Of a stretch of 48,228 nt of DNA, positions 18,401 to 25,827 are shown in pieces. The position numbers and the translations under genes are program-made. The first letter of the stretch is position 1; the number at the start of each line of letters is the position of its first letter. The notes below the pieces were generated by a model. It saw only the letters and a list, made by a program, of their open reading frames with translations. It had not been told where the DNA came from and ran no database searches. The stretch comes from Caldilineales bacterium (lineage in GTDB: Bacteria; Chloroflexota; Anaerolineae; J102): positions 1 to 48,228 of the forward strand of contig JAGFJG010000118.1 of the NCBI GenBank assembly GCA_024102915.1. Reading direction: 5' to 3'.

Positions 18401-18809
18401 CACGTTCGAAGACAATGCCCTGCCCTGGATGCATGACATGGTGCAGGCTGTCGAGAATGGCGCTCACGTGCGGATAATGGCCGAGAACAGCAACATGAAT
18501 GGCCTGGAAAATAGAATCGGCATGCACCTGCTCATGAAGGAATTGGAGCGGCGAGGGCTGAGTGATCAGGTCGAGATCCGTTTCTTCGGCGGGCGTGTGC
18601 ACACCAAGTCCATGTTGCTCGATGGATCATTGCTCATCGTCGGCAGCCAAAATCTGCATTACAGTTCCTGGGGTTCGGGCGGCCTGAACGAATACGCGCT
18701 CGCCACCGACGCGCCCGATGCGATTGAGGAATATCAGAACATGTATGAGTATGAGTGGGAACGGGCGACACCTTATGATGAGACGCTCTGGACGACCTCG
18801 CCATCGTAA
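15468..18809 (+). CDS. Membrane-anchored phospholipase D-like protein with beta-propeller-like middle region
   Basis: 1113 residues. Residues 1-265 contain about six or seven hydrophobic helices. About 285-650 is an extracytoplasmic region with repeating LAFDASGGVNVVWVEEDG / GDGAIYLAWCGDDG / SEDGEGQPHAVWYSE units, resembling sialidase/BNR-type propeller blades. About 690-1113 is a pair of PLD catalytic halves with HTKFLVVD near residue 820 and HTKSMLLDGSLLIVGSQN near 1044, i.e. both HxKx4D motifs. PLD-like enzymes use the two histidines to cleave or exchange phosphodiesters. The topology suggests surface-exposed activity on lipid, teichoic-like polymer or nucleic acid. Paired cysteines in the propeller region suggest export. 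Confidence 0.83.
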   Translation: MKSSNSISYWRSALLMAGGLVAGSFIGALIAAIIFRSGITGWVLGFIPSGQAFLRLLGGIILIYLVIALSAGIGGFSAGYAAWRIDQSPSRRRYALGGAWAFAAAEAILLIPLLLYFAFAALYQNGVMGEQVRYGILLGIFGLFYGLLVGIILALLTVKIRYSWIVIVASVLGFGLAMGIIGFLLRYVGEAEIGTLQTATLALRLAIAGLILHGVGGAALGLAFARIARKRAILGDERMRSGWVQTGLVLATSALALLVLMAFTNQVASFLTRQTGSTTTELPLDVTGIHWGNPVPVASGVLRVDDAPPGLATADDGSIAIAWARDSGGDADVYLQIHASGISESGASGFNVSNSPEAQSKYPVLAFDASGGVNVVWVEEDGSGIGIAHSRCAGSSCSPAFILSDLAGLTCATGIAADAPPTMSVNDGDEVMAVWASDDGELLYATWPAQNGPVNASGGCLSPDQVGGTLADPQVSATADGFALAFSEDGAIKSVSYSGDNWHVPGQQAGMGSHPSILTSGDGAIYLAWCGDDGIVQFSRDGGTVESIAGPGCSGRPEISEDGEGQPHAVWYSEQVIDLFGQTRSSKLLYESMRQAESWTEPAIITTTTAKTQPSVTSQANGNLHMAWVDGAETTGELFYSLQEPYECGAAQLNALDKVVLNIMENGGFHPQGYQAPYCRNDFLGFVYMPNPEPEFSESQPTVNGGFDQVSEQILNAKYEVLFSTMMWDPAFESYVNPGFVLAEAVAKLYEAVKTNPDAYPRGMNVRILLGNYPNTAKLQWGDQIWDVLSDLRRANVPTMIDEEIGWKLEVANYAGVYPHSHTKFLVVDGKGAAAGGFNYGYLHFPHNHPSGKGDDLSDLAMKFVGPVSQQAMSTFDDQWQNANQIHCTDLYPEDGSDWQSTCREFKATVSHVPEVTKYFLASGNDSVFSLYRTASFKEADSAVGTAIASATESIDSLNVNFSLDFICILSVLDSNLCTFEDNALPWMHDMVQAVENGAHVRIMAENSNMNGLENRIGMHLLMKELERRGLSDQVEIRFFGGRVHTKSMLLDGSLLIVGSQNLHYSSWGSGGLNEYALATDAPDAIEEYQNMYEYEWERATPYDETLWTTSPS

Positions 18810-18833
18810 GTCTCAGGAAATAAGCGCAGTTCG

Positions 18834-18870
18834 AATGCCCGCTGTTGACCGCAAACGGCGGGCATTTTTT
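18834..18870 (+). terminator. Terminator of the PLD-like gene
   Basis: AATGCCCGC (18834-18842) pairs with GCGGGCATT (18858-18866) around a 15-nt loop and runs into TTTTTT. Confidence 0.85.
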
Positions 18871-18894
18871 AAGCTGAAACCATGCAAAATAGAA

Positions 18895-18923
18895 TTGACT
18901 TCACTTTCGATTTGTGCGATAAT
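18895..18923 (+). promoter_or_regulatory. Promoter of the fused E1 dehydrogenase gene
   Basis: TTGACT (18895-18900), a 17-nt spacer and GATAAT (18918-18923), five matches of six in each box, leaving a leader of about 110 nt. Confidence 0.68.
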
Positions 18924-19040
18924 GAAACTAATCGAAAGTTGGGGGCGATCACATTGCATGTTTCATCGCCGCCTCGATCGCCCTCGACTCGATTACCCGC
19001 CTGCCTCACTTCCATTCAATCATCCGTGTGTGCATAGACC

Positions 19041-21503
19041 ATGACCAAAACCATCACCATTGATCCCGTCCAGATGCGCAAATCGGCCACCCTGAAAGCC
19101 CCGGCTATCCCGGTCAATGCTTATCAGCCCGATCCGACCGCCGAGGCGAGCAAATATGGCAGTGAAGCGCTGGTGCGCATGTATCGTGACATGGCCGTCA
19201 TTCGTGAGTTCGAGTCCATGCTCGATAGCGTCAAGAAGACGCAGGAATACGGCGGGATTTCATACAATCACAAGGGGCCTGCGCATCTTTCCATTGGCCA
19301 GGAAGCGGCGGTAGTCGGTCAGGCGTATCACCTGACCCCGGATGATTTCGTTTTTGGTTCTCATCGTAGTCATGGCGACATCCTGGCGAAAAGCCTGTCG
19401 GCCATCGCCAAGCTCGATGAAAACAGGCTGCTCGAAATCATGCAGCGTTATATGGGCGGGGCCAGCTTACGAGTCGTTGAGGGCTTCACCCAAAACGGCA
19501 CCGTGGAAGGCCTTGCCATCGACTTCGTCCTTTATGGGGCGCTGTCCGAGATTTTTGGCCGGGCTCCAGGATTCAATAAAGGCATGGGCGGTTCCATGCA
19601 CGCCTTTTTCCCGCCCTTTGGCGTGATGCCGAACAACGCTATTGTCGGCGGTTCGGCCGACATCGCTACCGGCGCCGCCTTATTCAAACGGGTCAATCGC
19701 AAGCCGGGCATCGTCGTCGCCAACATCGGCGACGCTTCCATGGGCTGCGGCCCGGTGTGGGAAGCGATGATGTTCGCCGCCATGGACCAATACCGTATGC
19801 TGTGGCCGGAAGAGATTGGCGGAGCTCCTCCGATGCTCTTCAATTTCATGAATAATTTCTATGGCATGGGCGGCCAACCGCAGGGCGAGACCATGGGCTT
19901 CGGCATGTTGGCGCGGGTAGGGCTGGGCGTCAATCCTGAGGCCATGCACGCCGAGCGCATCGATGGTTACAACCCGCTGGCCGTGGCCGACGCCATCGAA
20001 CGAAAAAAGCAGGTTTTGTCGGAGGGCCGAGGCCCCGTGCTGCTCGACACCGTCACCTATCGCTACTCCGGCCACTCCCCCTCCGACGCCATGGCCTATC
20101 GCACCAAAGAGGAGCTGGAAGCCTGGGAAGCGAATGACTCGCTCAAATCGTTCGCCGATTATCTGGTCGCAAACGGCCATGCCAGCGAAACTCAAATCGC
20201 CGACATGCGTTCGGACATCGAACAACGCATTTTGCGAGTCTTTAAGGCTGCTATTTCCGACGAGATTTCGCCGCGTGTGGATATCAGGACTGATGCAATC
20301 GGCGAGATGATGTTCTCGGATCGGTATGCGGATCGCATGGCCGAGGGCGAGCCCGAAGTTTTATTGCCTTATGAAGAAACCCGATTCAAGCAGACTTCCA
20401 AGAAAAGCCGTTTCGGCCTGGACGAGCAGGGGAACAAGCTCTCGGCCCAACGCGCCTTGACCTATGCCGAGGCGCTGTTTGAGGCAATGCTCTATCGCTT
20501 CTATCAAGACCCGACCATGGTCGCCTACGGCGAGGAGAATCGTGATTGGGGCGGCGCTTTTGGCGTGTATCGTGGCCTGACCGAGGCGTTGCCTTATCAA
20601 CGCCTGTTCAATTCGCCCATCTCCGAGGGCGCTATCGTTGGTACAGCCGTGGGCTATGCCATGTCGGGTGGCCGGGTCGTGGCCGAATTGATGTACACCG
20701 ATTTTATGGGGCGCGCCGGCGACGAAATCTTCAATCAAATGGCGAAGTGGCAATCCATGTCGGCCAATGTGCTGGAGATGCCGATGGTCTTGCGCGTATC
20801 GGTTGGGGCGAAGTATGGCGCTCAACACTCGCAGGACTGGACCTCAATGGTCGCACACGTGCCCGGTCTCAAGGTCTTCTTCCCGGCTACCCCTTACGAT
20901 GCCAAGGGTATGCTCAATCTCGCCCTGCGAGGCACGGACCCGGTGGTGTTTTTCGAGAGCCAGCGCCTCTATCCCGAGCCGGAAGTGCTGGTCGAAAGCG
21001 GCGTTCCAGTCGATTATTACGAAGTCCCATTGGGTGAGCCGGTCATCCGCCGCACGGGCAGCGACGTCACTTTCGTCACCATTGGCGCTACATTGTACAG
21101 GGCGCTGGAAGCGGCGAAGGTGTTGGATGAGCAATACGGCGTCTCGGCGGAAGTCATAGACGCCCGATTCATCAATCCCCTGAACTACGGCCCCATCGTC
21201 GAGTCGGTCAAGAAAACAGGCCGGGTGCTCCTGGCTTCCGACGCCTGCGAGCGCGGCTCATTCCTGCACACCATGGCCTCGAATATCAGCCAGCTCGCCT
21301 TCGACTATCTGGATGGGCCGGTGGCGGTCGTCGGCGCTCGCAACTGGATCACGCCGCCGGCCGAACTGGAAGAGGGCTTTTTCCCGCAAAAAGAATGGAT
21401 TCTCGATGCACTGCACGAGCGGGTGCTTCCCCTAGCTGGCCATCAAGTCACCACCATCCAAACCACCGGTCAAATCCTGAGGTTAAACCGCCTGGGCGTC
21501 TGA
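19041..21503 (+). CDS. Thiamine-diphosphate dehydrogenase E1, alpha and beta subunits fused
   Basis: 820 residues. The E1alpha half (about 40-400) has [31 protein letters not shown] and the ThDP/Mg motif [12 protein letters not shown] closing at [11 protein letters not shown]. The E1beta half (about 465-800) has [45 protein letters not shown] and a C-terminal transketolase-type domain ([20 protein letters not shown]). It decarboxylates a 2-oxo acid (pyruvate, branched-chain or other). E1alpha and E1beta are usually separate genes. No E2 or E3 gene is in the window. It stands alone with its own promoter and terminator next to the corrinoid cluster. Confidence 0.9.
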   Translation: MTKTITIDPVQMRKSATLKAPAIPVNAYQPDPTAEASKYGSEALVRMYRDMAVIREFESMLDSVKKTQEYGGISYNHKGPAHLSIGQEAAVVGQAYHLTPDDFVFGSHRSHGDILAKSLSAIAKLDENRLLEIMQRYMGGASLRVVEGFTQNGTVEGLAIDFVLYGALSEIFGRAPGFNKGMGGSMHAFFPPFGVMPNNAIVGGSADIATGAALFKRVNRKPGIVVANIGDASMGCGPVWEAMMFAAMDQYRMLWPEEIGGAPPMLFNFMNNFYGMGGQPQGETMGFGMLARVGLGVNPEAMHAERIDGYNPLAVADAIERKKQVLSEGRGPVLLDTVTYRYSGHSPSDAMAYRTKEELEAWEANDSLKSFADYLVANGHASETQIADMRSDIEQRILRVFKAAISDEISPRVDIRTDAIGEMMFSDRYADRMAEGEPEVLLPYEETRFKQTSKKSRFGLDEQGNKLSAQRALTYAEALFEAMLYRFYQDPTMVAYGEENRDWGGAFGVYRGLTEALPYQRLFNSPISEGAIVGTAVGYAMSGGRVVAELMYTDFMGRAGDEIFNQMAKWQSMSANVLEMPMVLRVSVGAKYGAQHSQDWTSMVAHVPGLKVFFPATPYDAKGMLNLALRGTDPVVFFESQRLYPEPEVLVESGVPVDYYEVPLGEPVIRRTGSDVTFVTIGATLYRALEAAKVLDEQYGVSAEVIDARFINPLNYGPIVESVKKTGRVLLASDACERGSFLHTMASNISQLAFDYLDGPVAVVGARNWITPPAELEEGFFPQKEWILDALHERVLPLAGHQVTTIQTTGQILRLNRLGV

Positions 21504-21589
21504 TCACACCCTGCATCTCAGTCCAGGATTATGACCTGCTAACATAGTTGCGTTCTTCCTTCTCTCCTCCTTGGGAAGTGCGGTTGAGC

Positions 21590-21628
21590 ACCGGGGATGT
21601 CTGATTCAGGCATCCCCGGTTGCTTTTT
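21590..21628 (+). terminator. Terminator of the E1 gene
   Basis: ACCGGGGATG (21590-21599) pairs with CATCCCCGGT (21611-21620) around an 11-nt loop, followed by TGCTTTTTGG. Confidence 0.85.
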
Positions 21629-21660
21629 GGATATAGGGTTTTGCGGATTCGGGGCCTGCG

Positions 21661-22734
21661 TCAATCGGCGTGACCGAGCGAACCATAGCGACCGTATTTG
21701 TGCACGGCCTGCGTCATCGCCACGAATTTCTCCGGCGGGATCCCATCCATGATGCTGGTCGATGAGCCGAGCACATAACCGCCGCCCGGCCCCAGGTTCT
21801 GGCAATAAACCCTGACCTCTTCCTCGATTTCCTCTTTCGAGCCATAGGCCAAAAGCACGGTGGGGATGTTGCCCACAAAGGCGAAGCGATGCCCCCACTT
21901 CTTCTTGACCTCGAACAGGTTGTTGGACTCAGGCTCGATAGGGTGGCAGATGTCGAAACCGACGTCATCGAGGATGGGGAAAATCATGTCCATCTTGCCG
22001 TCAGTGTGGTATGCAACCAACTTCCCTGCCGCCTTGGCCGGAGCGATCAAGCGCTGCATGCGTTGCGGGAAAATCTCGCAGAACATGTCGGGGTTGATCA
22101 TCAAGCCCTGGTTGTGGCCGATGTCGTCATTGACCAGGATGAACGCCAGGTCACCAGCGAAACGGTCGCAAACCGCCTGCATGACCTTTTCCTGATGGTC
22201 GAGCAGGATGTCCATTAGTTTTTCCAGGAATGGGCGATTGTCGTAGAACATCAGGAATGAATCGCTGACGCCGACGGCCAGCATGGCGCTGTCGAAGAAG
22301 GATGTGAAATTGGCGAATACGCCGACGCCACTATCGCGACTGGCGCGCAGATAGCGTTCGAGATAGGCCAACTGGTCATCGATAGGAACTGGCGGTTCAA
22401 GGTCGTCCAGGTCGGATTCCGACTTGATCGAGCCATCGACATAGTGTTCCGTGCCGTCGTAGGCGGTTCTGAATACGTTGTTGGGCCGCCAGTTGAAATT
22501 GCAGACCACAGCATCCATGCCCAGACGTTCGGCGAATTCGACATGGTCTTCGGGTGAGATCGATTGGCCGCCAACGCTGGCATCGACGATGTCGTATTCC
22601 AGCGACCGGCCCAGCACATATTCGTAAACGGGTTTGCTCGTCACCCAGAATTCCAGGTGCGGGATGCGATCCGCTTCTTCATGGCGAAATGCCTTGAGCA
22701 GACGATTGACGTCAGACTTATCGTAATCGTTCAT
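21661..22734 (-). CDS. UroD-family corrinoid methyltransferase-like protein (copy 1)
   Basis: 357 residues forming a full UroD-type TIM barrel. The N-terminal block is RLLKAFRHEEADRIPHLEFW. The metal-site position has HTDGKMDMIFP, then HPIEPESNNLFEVKKKWG, FVGNIPTVLLAYG and GGGYVLGSSTS. In this superfamily HemE makes heme, while MtaA/CmuA/OdmB-like branches move methyl groups to or from corrinoids. The adjacent corrinoid protein (22902-23534) argues for the second role. The metal-site sequence is HxD rather than the HxC of MtaA. It is the closest relative in the window of the UroD domain fused to LacI at 31762-34029. Last gene of the minus-strand cluster. Confidence 0.85.
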   Translation of the reverse strand: MNDYDKSDVNRLLKAFRHEEADRIPHLEFWVTSKPVYEYVLGRSLEYDIVDASVGGQSISPEDHVEFAERLGMDAVVCNFNWRPNNVFRTAYDGTEHYVDGSIKSESDLDDLEPPVPIDDQLAYLERYLRASRDSGVGVFANFTSFFDSAMLAVGVSDSFLMFYDNRPFLEKLMDILLDHQEKVMQAVCDRFAGDLAFILVNDDIGHNQGLMINPDMFCEIFPQRMQRLIAPAKAAGKLVAYHTDGKMDMIFPILDDVGFDICHPIEPESNNLFEVKKKWGHRFAFVGNIPTVLLAYGSKEEIEEEVRVYCQNLGPGGGYVLGSSTSIMDGIPPEKFVAMTQAVHKYGRYGSLGHAD

Positions 22735-22756
22735 GAATTCAACCTGTTCGAACTGG

Positions 22757-22811
22757 TATTGGGTATTTGATATTGGCTGGTGGCTCTTTCATCAATACCA
22801 AATACCCAATA
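22757..22811. repeat. Intergenic inverted repeat
   Basis: TATTGGGTATTTGATATTG (22757-22775) and CAATACCAAATACCCAATA (22793-22811) pair with one mismatch across a 17-nt loop, between the UroD start and the corrinoid stop. It is a dispersed-repeat style hairpin with no T-run. Confidence 0.75.
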
Positions 22812-22901
22812 TCCACTTTTGGGAGATCGCCAAGATGGACGACGGACGATAGACGATTGGGTGTGTGTTGCCAGCTTAGTATCTTGGCGCAGCTTAATGC
22901 T

Positions 22902-23534
22902 TCAAGCAGCAAGCAATTGCTTGGCATGACGGGCGGCGCTGCCGGCATCGGGTGCGAATCCATCAGCTCCGGCACGGTCGGCGAAATCCTGCGTGACAGG
23001 GGCGCCGCCGATCATGACCTTGACCTTGTCGCGCAGGCCAGCCTCGTTCAGCGCTTCGATCGTGTTGATGATCGATTTGGTTGTCGTGGTGAGCAGGGCG
23101 GACATGGCGATGATATCGGGCGAATACTCGGTGACGGAATCGACGAATTTTTGCGGCGAGACATCGGTGCCCAGGTCGATGACCTTGAACCCAGCGCCTT
23201 CCAGCATCATCCCGACCAGATTTTTGCCGATGTCGTGCAGGTCGCCGGCGACCGTGCCGATGACGACGCTGCCGACCTGTTCCACGCCTGCTTCGGCCAG
23301 GAGCGGCTTGAGCAATGACATGCTGGCGCTCATGGCCCGTGCGGAGATGAGCATTTCGGGGACGAACTTGTCGCCGATTTCGAACAGGCGTCCCACCTCG
23401 GTCATGGCGGGGATGCAGGCTTCGTTGAGGATGCTTTCGGCGGAGGTGCCGGCATCCAATTCCGCCTGGGTTTCTGATTTCGCCAGGGGGGCGTTGCCAC
23501 TGAGGACTGCGTTGTAGATGGCTTCGAGACTCAT
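22902..23534 (-). CDS. Corrinoid (B12-binding) methyltransferase subunit
   Basis: 210 residues, the size of MtaC/MtbC-type carriers. A helical cap domain (about 1-82, FVPEMLISARAMSASM) is followed by a Rossmann-like B12 domain. The latter contains the cobalt-ligand motif DLHDIGKNLV with His100, then SALLTTT and MIGGAPVTQDFADRAGADGF. The His replaces the lower axial base of the corrinoid and the cofactor shuttles a methyl group between methyltransferases. It sits directly upstream of UroD copy 1 and downstream of a cap-only fragment in the same direction. Confidence 0.94.
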   Translation of the reverse strand: MSLEAIYNAVLSGNAPLAKSETQAELDAGTSAESILNEACIPAMTEVGRLFEIGDKFVPEMLISARAMSASMSLLKPLLAEAGVEQVGSVVIGTVAGDLHDIGKNLVGMMLEGAGFKVIDLGTDVSPQKFVDSVTEYSPDIIAMSALLTTTTKSIINTIEALNEAGLRDKVKVMIGGAPVTQDFADRAGADGFAPDAGSAARHAKQLLAA

Positions 23535-23608
23535 GATGTTAGCTCCTTGAAAATGAATTGGGTTGAATGTTTTCAGTCAATAGGCGCACGGCCCGGTCAG
23601 TGTCAGCC

Positions 23609-23911
23609 TCACAAAAAGCAGGTGACATCGACCTTTGTAAAGCTGGCCGCTAATTGCCGAGTTGATTCACTGAGTTTGGTTTGTAGTGCATCTAGGGATG
23701 TTGAAAAAGCGCGCACGCTGATGAGGAGGTCGGGAATATACATCCGGCCTTCGTCGACCTGATGATTGACTTCCCGAATGGCGGGGATGGTCGTCTCGCG
23801 CACAATTTCATCGGCATCGGCGCTGCTTGCCGCCAGCGCCAGGCTCTGCAAGACTGCTTCGCTTTCGTCGCCGCGCACAATCGCATCGAAGAGTTCCGAA
23901 TGACGCACCAT
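23609..23911 (-). CDS. Corrinoid-protein cap domain only (truncated paralogue)
   Basis: 100 residues matching only the N-terminal helical cap of the next gene (VLQSLALAASSADADEI, IREVNHQVDEGRMYIPDLLISVRAF aligned to IGDKFVPEMLISARAM). It then diverges and stops at KVDVTCFL before any B12-binding domain or DxHxxG motif. It cannot bind corrinoid in the usual way. It may be a decayed duplicate, or a stand-alone cap acting on the neighbouring carrier. Its frame is clean and the start is an ATG. Confidence 0.7.
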   Translation of the reverse strand: MVRHSELFDAIVRGDESEAVLQSLALAASSADADEIVRETTIPAIREVNHQVDEGRMYIPDLLISVRAFSTSLDALQTKLSESTRQLAASFTKVDVTCFL

Positions 23912-23929
23912 CGTGAGAGTTGATGAGGG

Positions 23930-24796
23930 TTAACCTTTCAGAGCGCCAAAGGTGAGACCTTCAGTCAGACGGCGCTGGGTGAGGATGACGAAGATGATGG
24001 CGGGAATGATCATCAGCACCGACATCGCCGTCATTCCCCGCCAGTCCACCGTGAACTGGCTGGTGAAGTCGAACAACCCCACCGGGAATGTCTTGGAGGC
24101 TGGCGTCTTGGTGACCAGACTGGCGATCTGGTATTCATTCCAGGCGGCGAGGAAGGCGAAGATGGCGGCAGCCGACATGCCGGGCAGGGCCAGCGGCAGG
24201 TCGATGCGCCAGAATGCCGACCAGTGTCCGCAGCCGTCGATATAAGCGGCTTCGTCCAACTCCTTGGGTATCTGCCGGAAAAAGCCGTCCATCAACCAGG
24301 AAGTGAAGGGGATATTGATTGCCACATAAACCAGGGCGAGGCCGTGTACCGTGTCGATCAGGCCGTAATTCCGCATGAGCAGGAACAGGGGCAGGCCCAG
24401 CGCCACACCCGGCACAGCGCGCGACAACATGATCATCAAGAAGACGAAGGTGTGCGCCCTGAAGGGGAAGCGAGAGAAGGCGTATCCGGCCATCGTGCCC
24501 AGGGCCACGGAGAATACGGTGGCGGTGAGGGCCACGATGATGGAATTGCGCATGTAATCAAAAACGGGAATGCCTGCGGCAATGCCTGGATTGAGGCCGA
24601 AGAGCGAGCCGAATGCGTCCAGCGTCAGACGTTTGGGTATCCAGATGGGCGGGGTGACATTCACCTCGTTTCCTGGCCTGAATGCGGTGAACACGATCCA
24701 GATCGCCGGTAGGGCGAACAGGATCAATATGAGGATGGCAAGGACGTTATAGAAAGTCGCACTTGCCTTTCGTCGGTTGATTCTAATAGCTGCCAT
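23930..24796 (-). CDS. ABC sugar transporter permease, MalG type
   Basis: 288 residues with six transmembrane helices and the cytoplasmic EAA loop EAAYIDGCGHWSAFWRIDLPL, which docks the ATPase. The C-terminus ends RRLTEGLTFGALKG, typical of MalG-like permeases of the CUT1 class. Its ATG overlaps the stop of the MalF-type gene (TGATG). No ATP-binding subunit is encoded in the window, so a shared MsmX/UgpC-like ATPase elsewhere must energise it. Confidence 0.93.
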   Translation of the reverse strand: MAAIRINRRKASATFYNVLAILILILFALPAIWIVFTAFRPGNEVNVTPPIWIPKRLTLDAFGSLFGLNPGIAAGIPVFDYMRNSIIVALTATVFSVALGTMAGYAFSRFPFRAHTFVFLMIMLSRAVPGVALGLPLFLLMRNYGLIDTVHGLALVYVAINIPFTSWLMDGFFRQIPKELDEAAYIDGCGHWSAFWRIDLPLALPGMSAAAIFAFLAAWNEYQIASLVTKTPASKTFPVGLFDFTSQFTVDWRGMTAMSVLMIIPAIIFVILTQRRLTEGLTFGALKG

Positions 24797-25764
24797 CAGT
24801 ACACAATCCGGGAGTTGATGAGCTGTTTGAATAGATACAACGTGAACAATACGCCCAAAATGACGCCGATCATCGACATGGCGCTGGCCAGCCCGAATTG
24901 CGAGTTGCGGATGGCGAGACGCCCGGCATTTGTCCAGATCATCTCTGTACGGTGGGCGGGACCGCCTCCGGTCATAATCCGGACGACATCATAAGCCCGG
25001 GCTACGTCCAGCGAGAGGACGGTGAGGGCGATGAGGGTAAATGGCCGCAGCAATGGCATCGTGATGTGCTTGAATTTCTGCCAGGCTGGCGCACCGTCCA
25101 CTTCAGCCGCTTCGTAGATTTCACGCGGCAGAGACAGTGTTCCCGCTAAAAGGATGATCGTCATCATGGGGATGTTCATCCAGATGGTGGCGATCATGAT
25201 CGAAATCATGCCTGTCGGTTGATCGACCAGCCACGCCTTGGGTTGCGACATCAATCCCAGCGACATGGCGGCGTTGTTCACCAACCCGACTGTGGCGTTG
25301 AAGAACCAGGCGAACTGGAAGCCCACCAGCACTGGCGCAAACATCATCGGGATCATCAGCAGGGTGCGCATCACGCTCTGACCACGGGTCACGCGCGCCA
25401 TTAGTTGCGAAAGCGCCAGGGCGATGACGAAGCTGAGATTGACCGTTACAGCCAGGAATATGACGGTGTTGAGTACCGAGCGCCAGAATACATTATCCTG
25501 TGCCAACTTGACATAATTCCGAAACATGGTGCTCCATTCGAAGACGAATGTCTGTTCCGGGCGCAGCAGGTGGAAGGGCGTAAAGCTGACATACACTGAG
25601 TAGATGACTGGATAAAGGATCACCATAGCGATGACGATCAGGCTCGGCGCAATCAGCAGGAAGGGGAAGATGCCTTGATTACGATAAAAGCTGCTTGATT
25701 CTTCGTCCTTCCCGGTCACTTTGGCGGCAGCGGCAGCGGCTGTTGTGTGTTCAGTTGAAGCCAT
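24796..25764 (-). CDS. ABC sugar transporter permease, MalF type
   Basis: 322 residues from the ATG at 25764 (GGAG eight bases upstream). An in-frame extension to 25797 is less likely. Six transmembrane segments follow an Ala-rich cytoplasmic N-terminus. The EAA loop is YEAAEVDGAPAWQKFKHITM and the CUT1-type C-terminus is present. It forms the heterodimeric channel with the MalG-type protein and lies 63 bases after the duplicated binding protein. Confidence 0.93.
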   Translation of the reverse strand: MASTEHTTAAAAAAKVTGKDEESSSFYRNQGIFPFLLIAPSLIVIAMVILYPVIYSVYVSFTPFHLLRPEQTFVFEWSTMFRNYVKLAQDNVFWRSVLNTVIFLAVTVNLSFVIALALSQLMARVTRGQSVMRTLLMIPMMFAPVLVGFQFAWFFNATVGLVNNAAMSLGLMSQPKAWLVDQPTGMISIMIATIWMNIPMMTIILLAGTLSLPREIYEAAEVDGAPAWQKFKHITMPLLRPFTLIALTVLSLDVARAYDVVRIMTGGGPAHRTEMIWTNAGRLAIRNSQFGLASAMSMIGVILGVLFTLYLFKQLINSRIVY

Positions 25765-25827
25765 GCGGAAGCTCCAGTGGGCGGGAGCGCCCGACATCGC
25801 CGGGCGCTCCCGAAAGGGGTGGATGGT

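Noticed and set aside
21661..22734. Heme biosynthesis enzyme HemE (uroporphyrinogen decarboxylase).
   Set aside because: Several divergent paralogues lie with corrinoid carriers and a RACE protein, and no other heme gene is present, so methyl transfer is the better reading.
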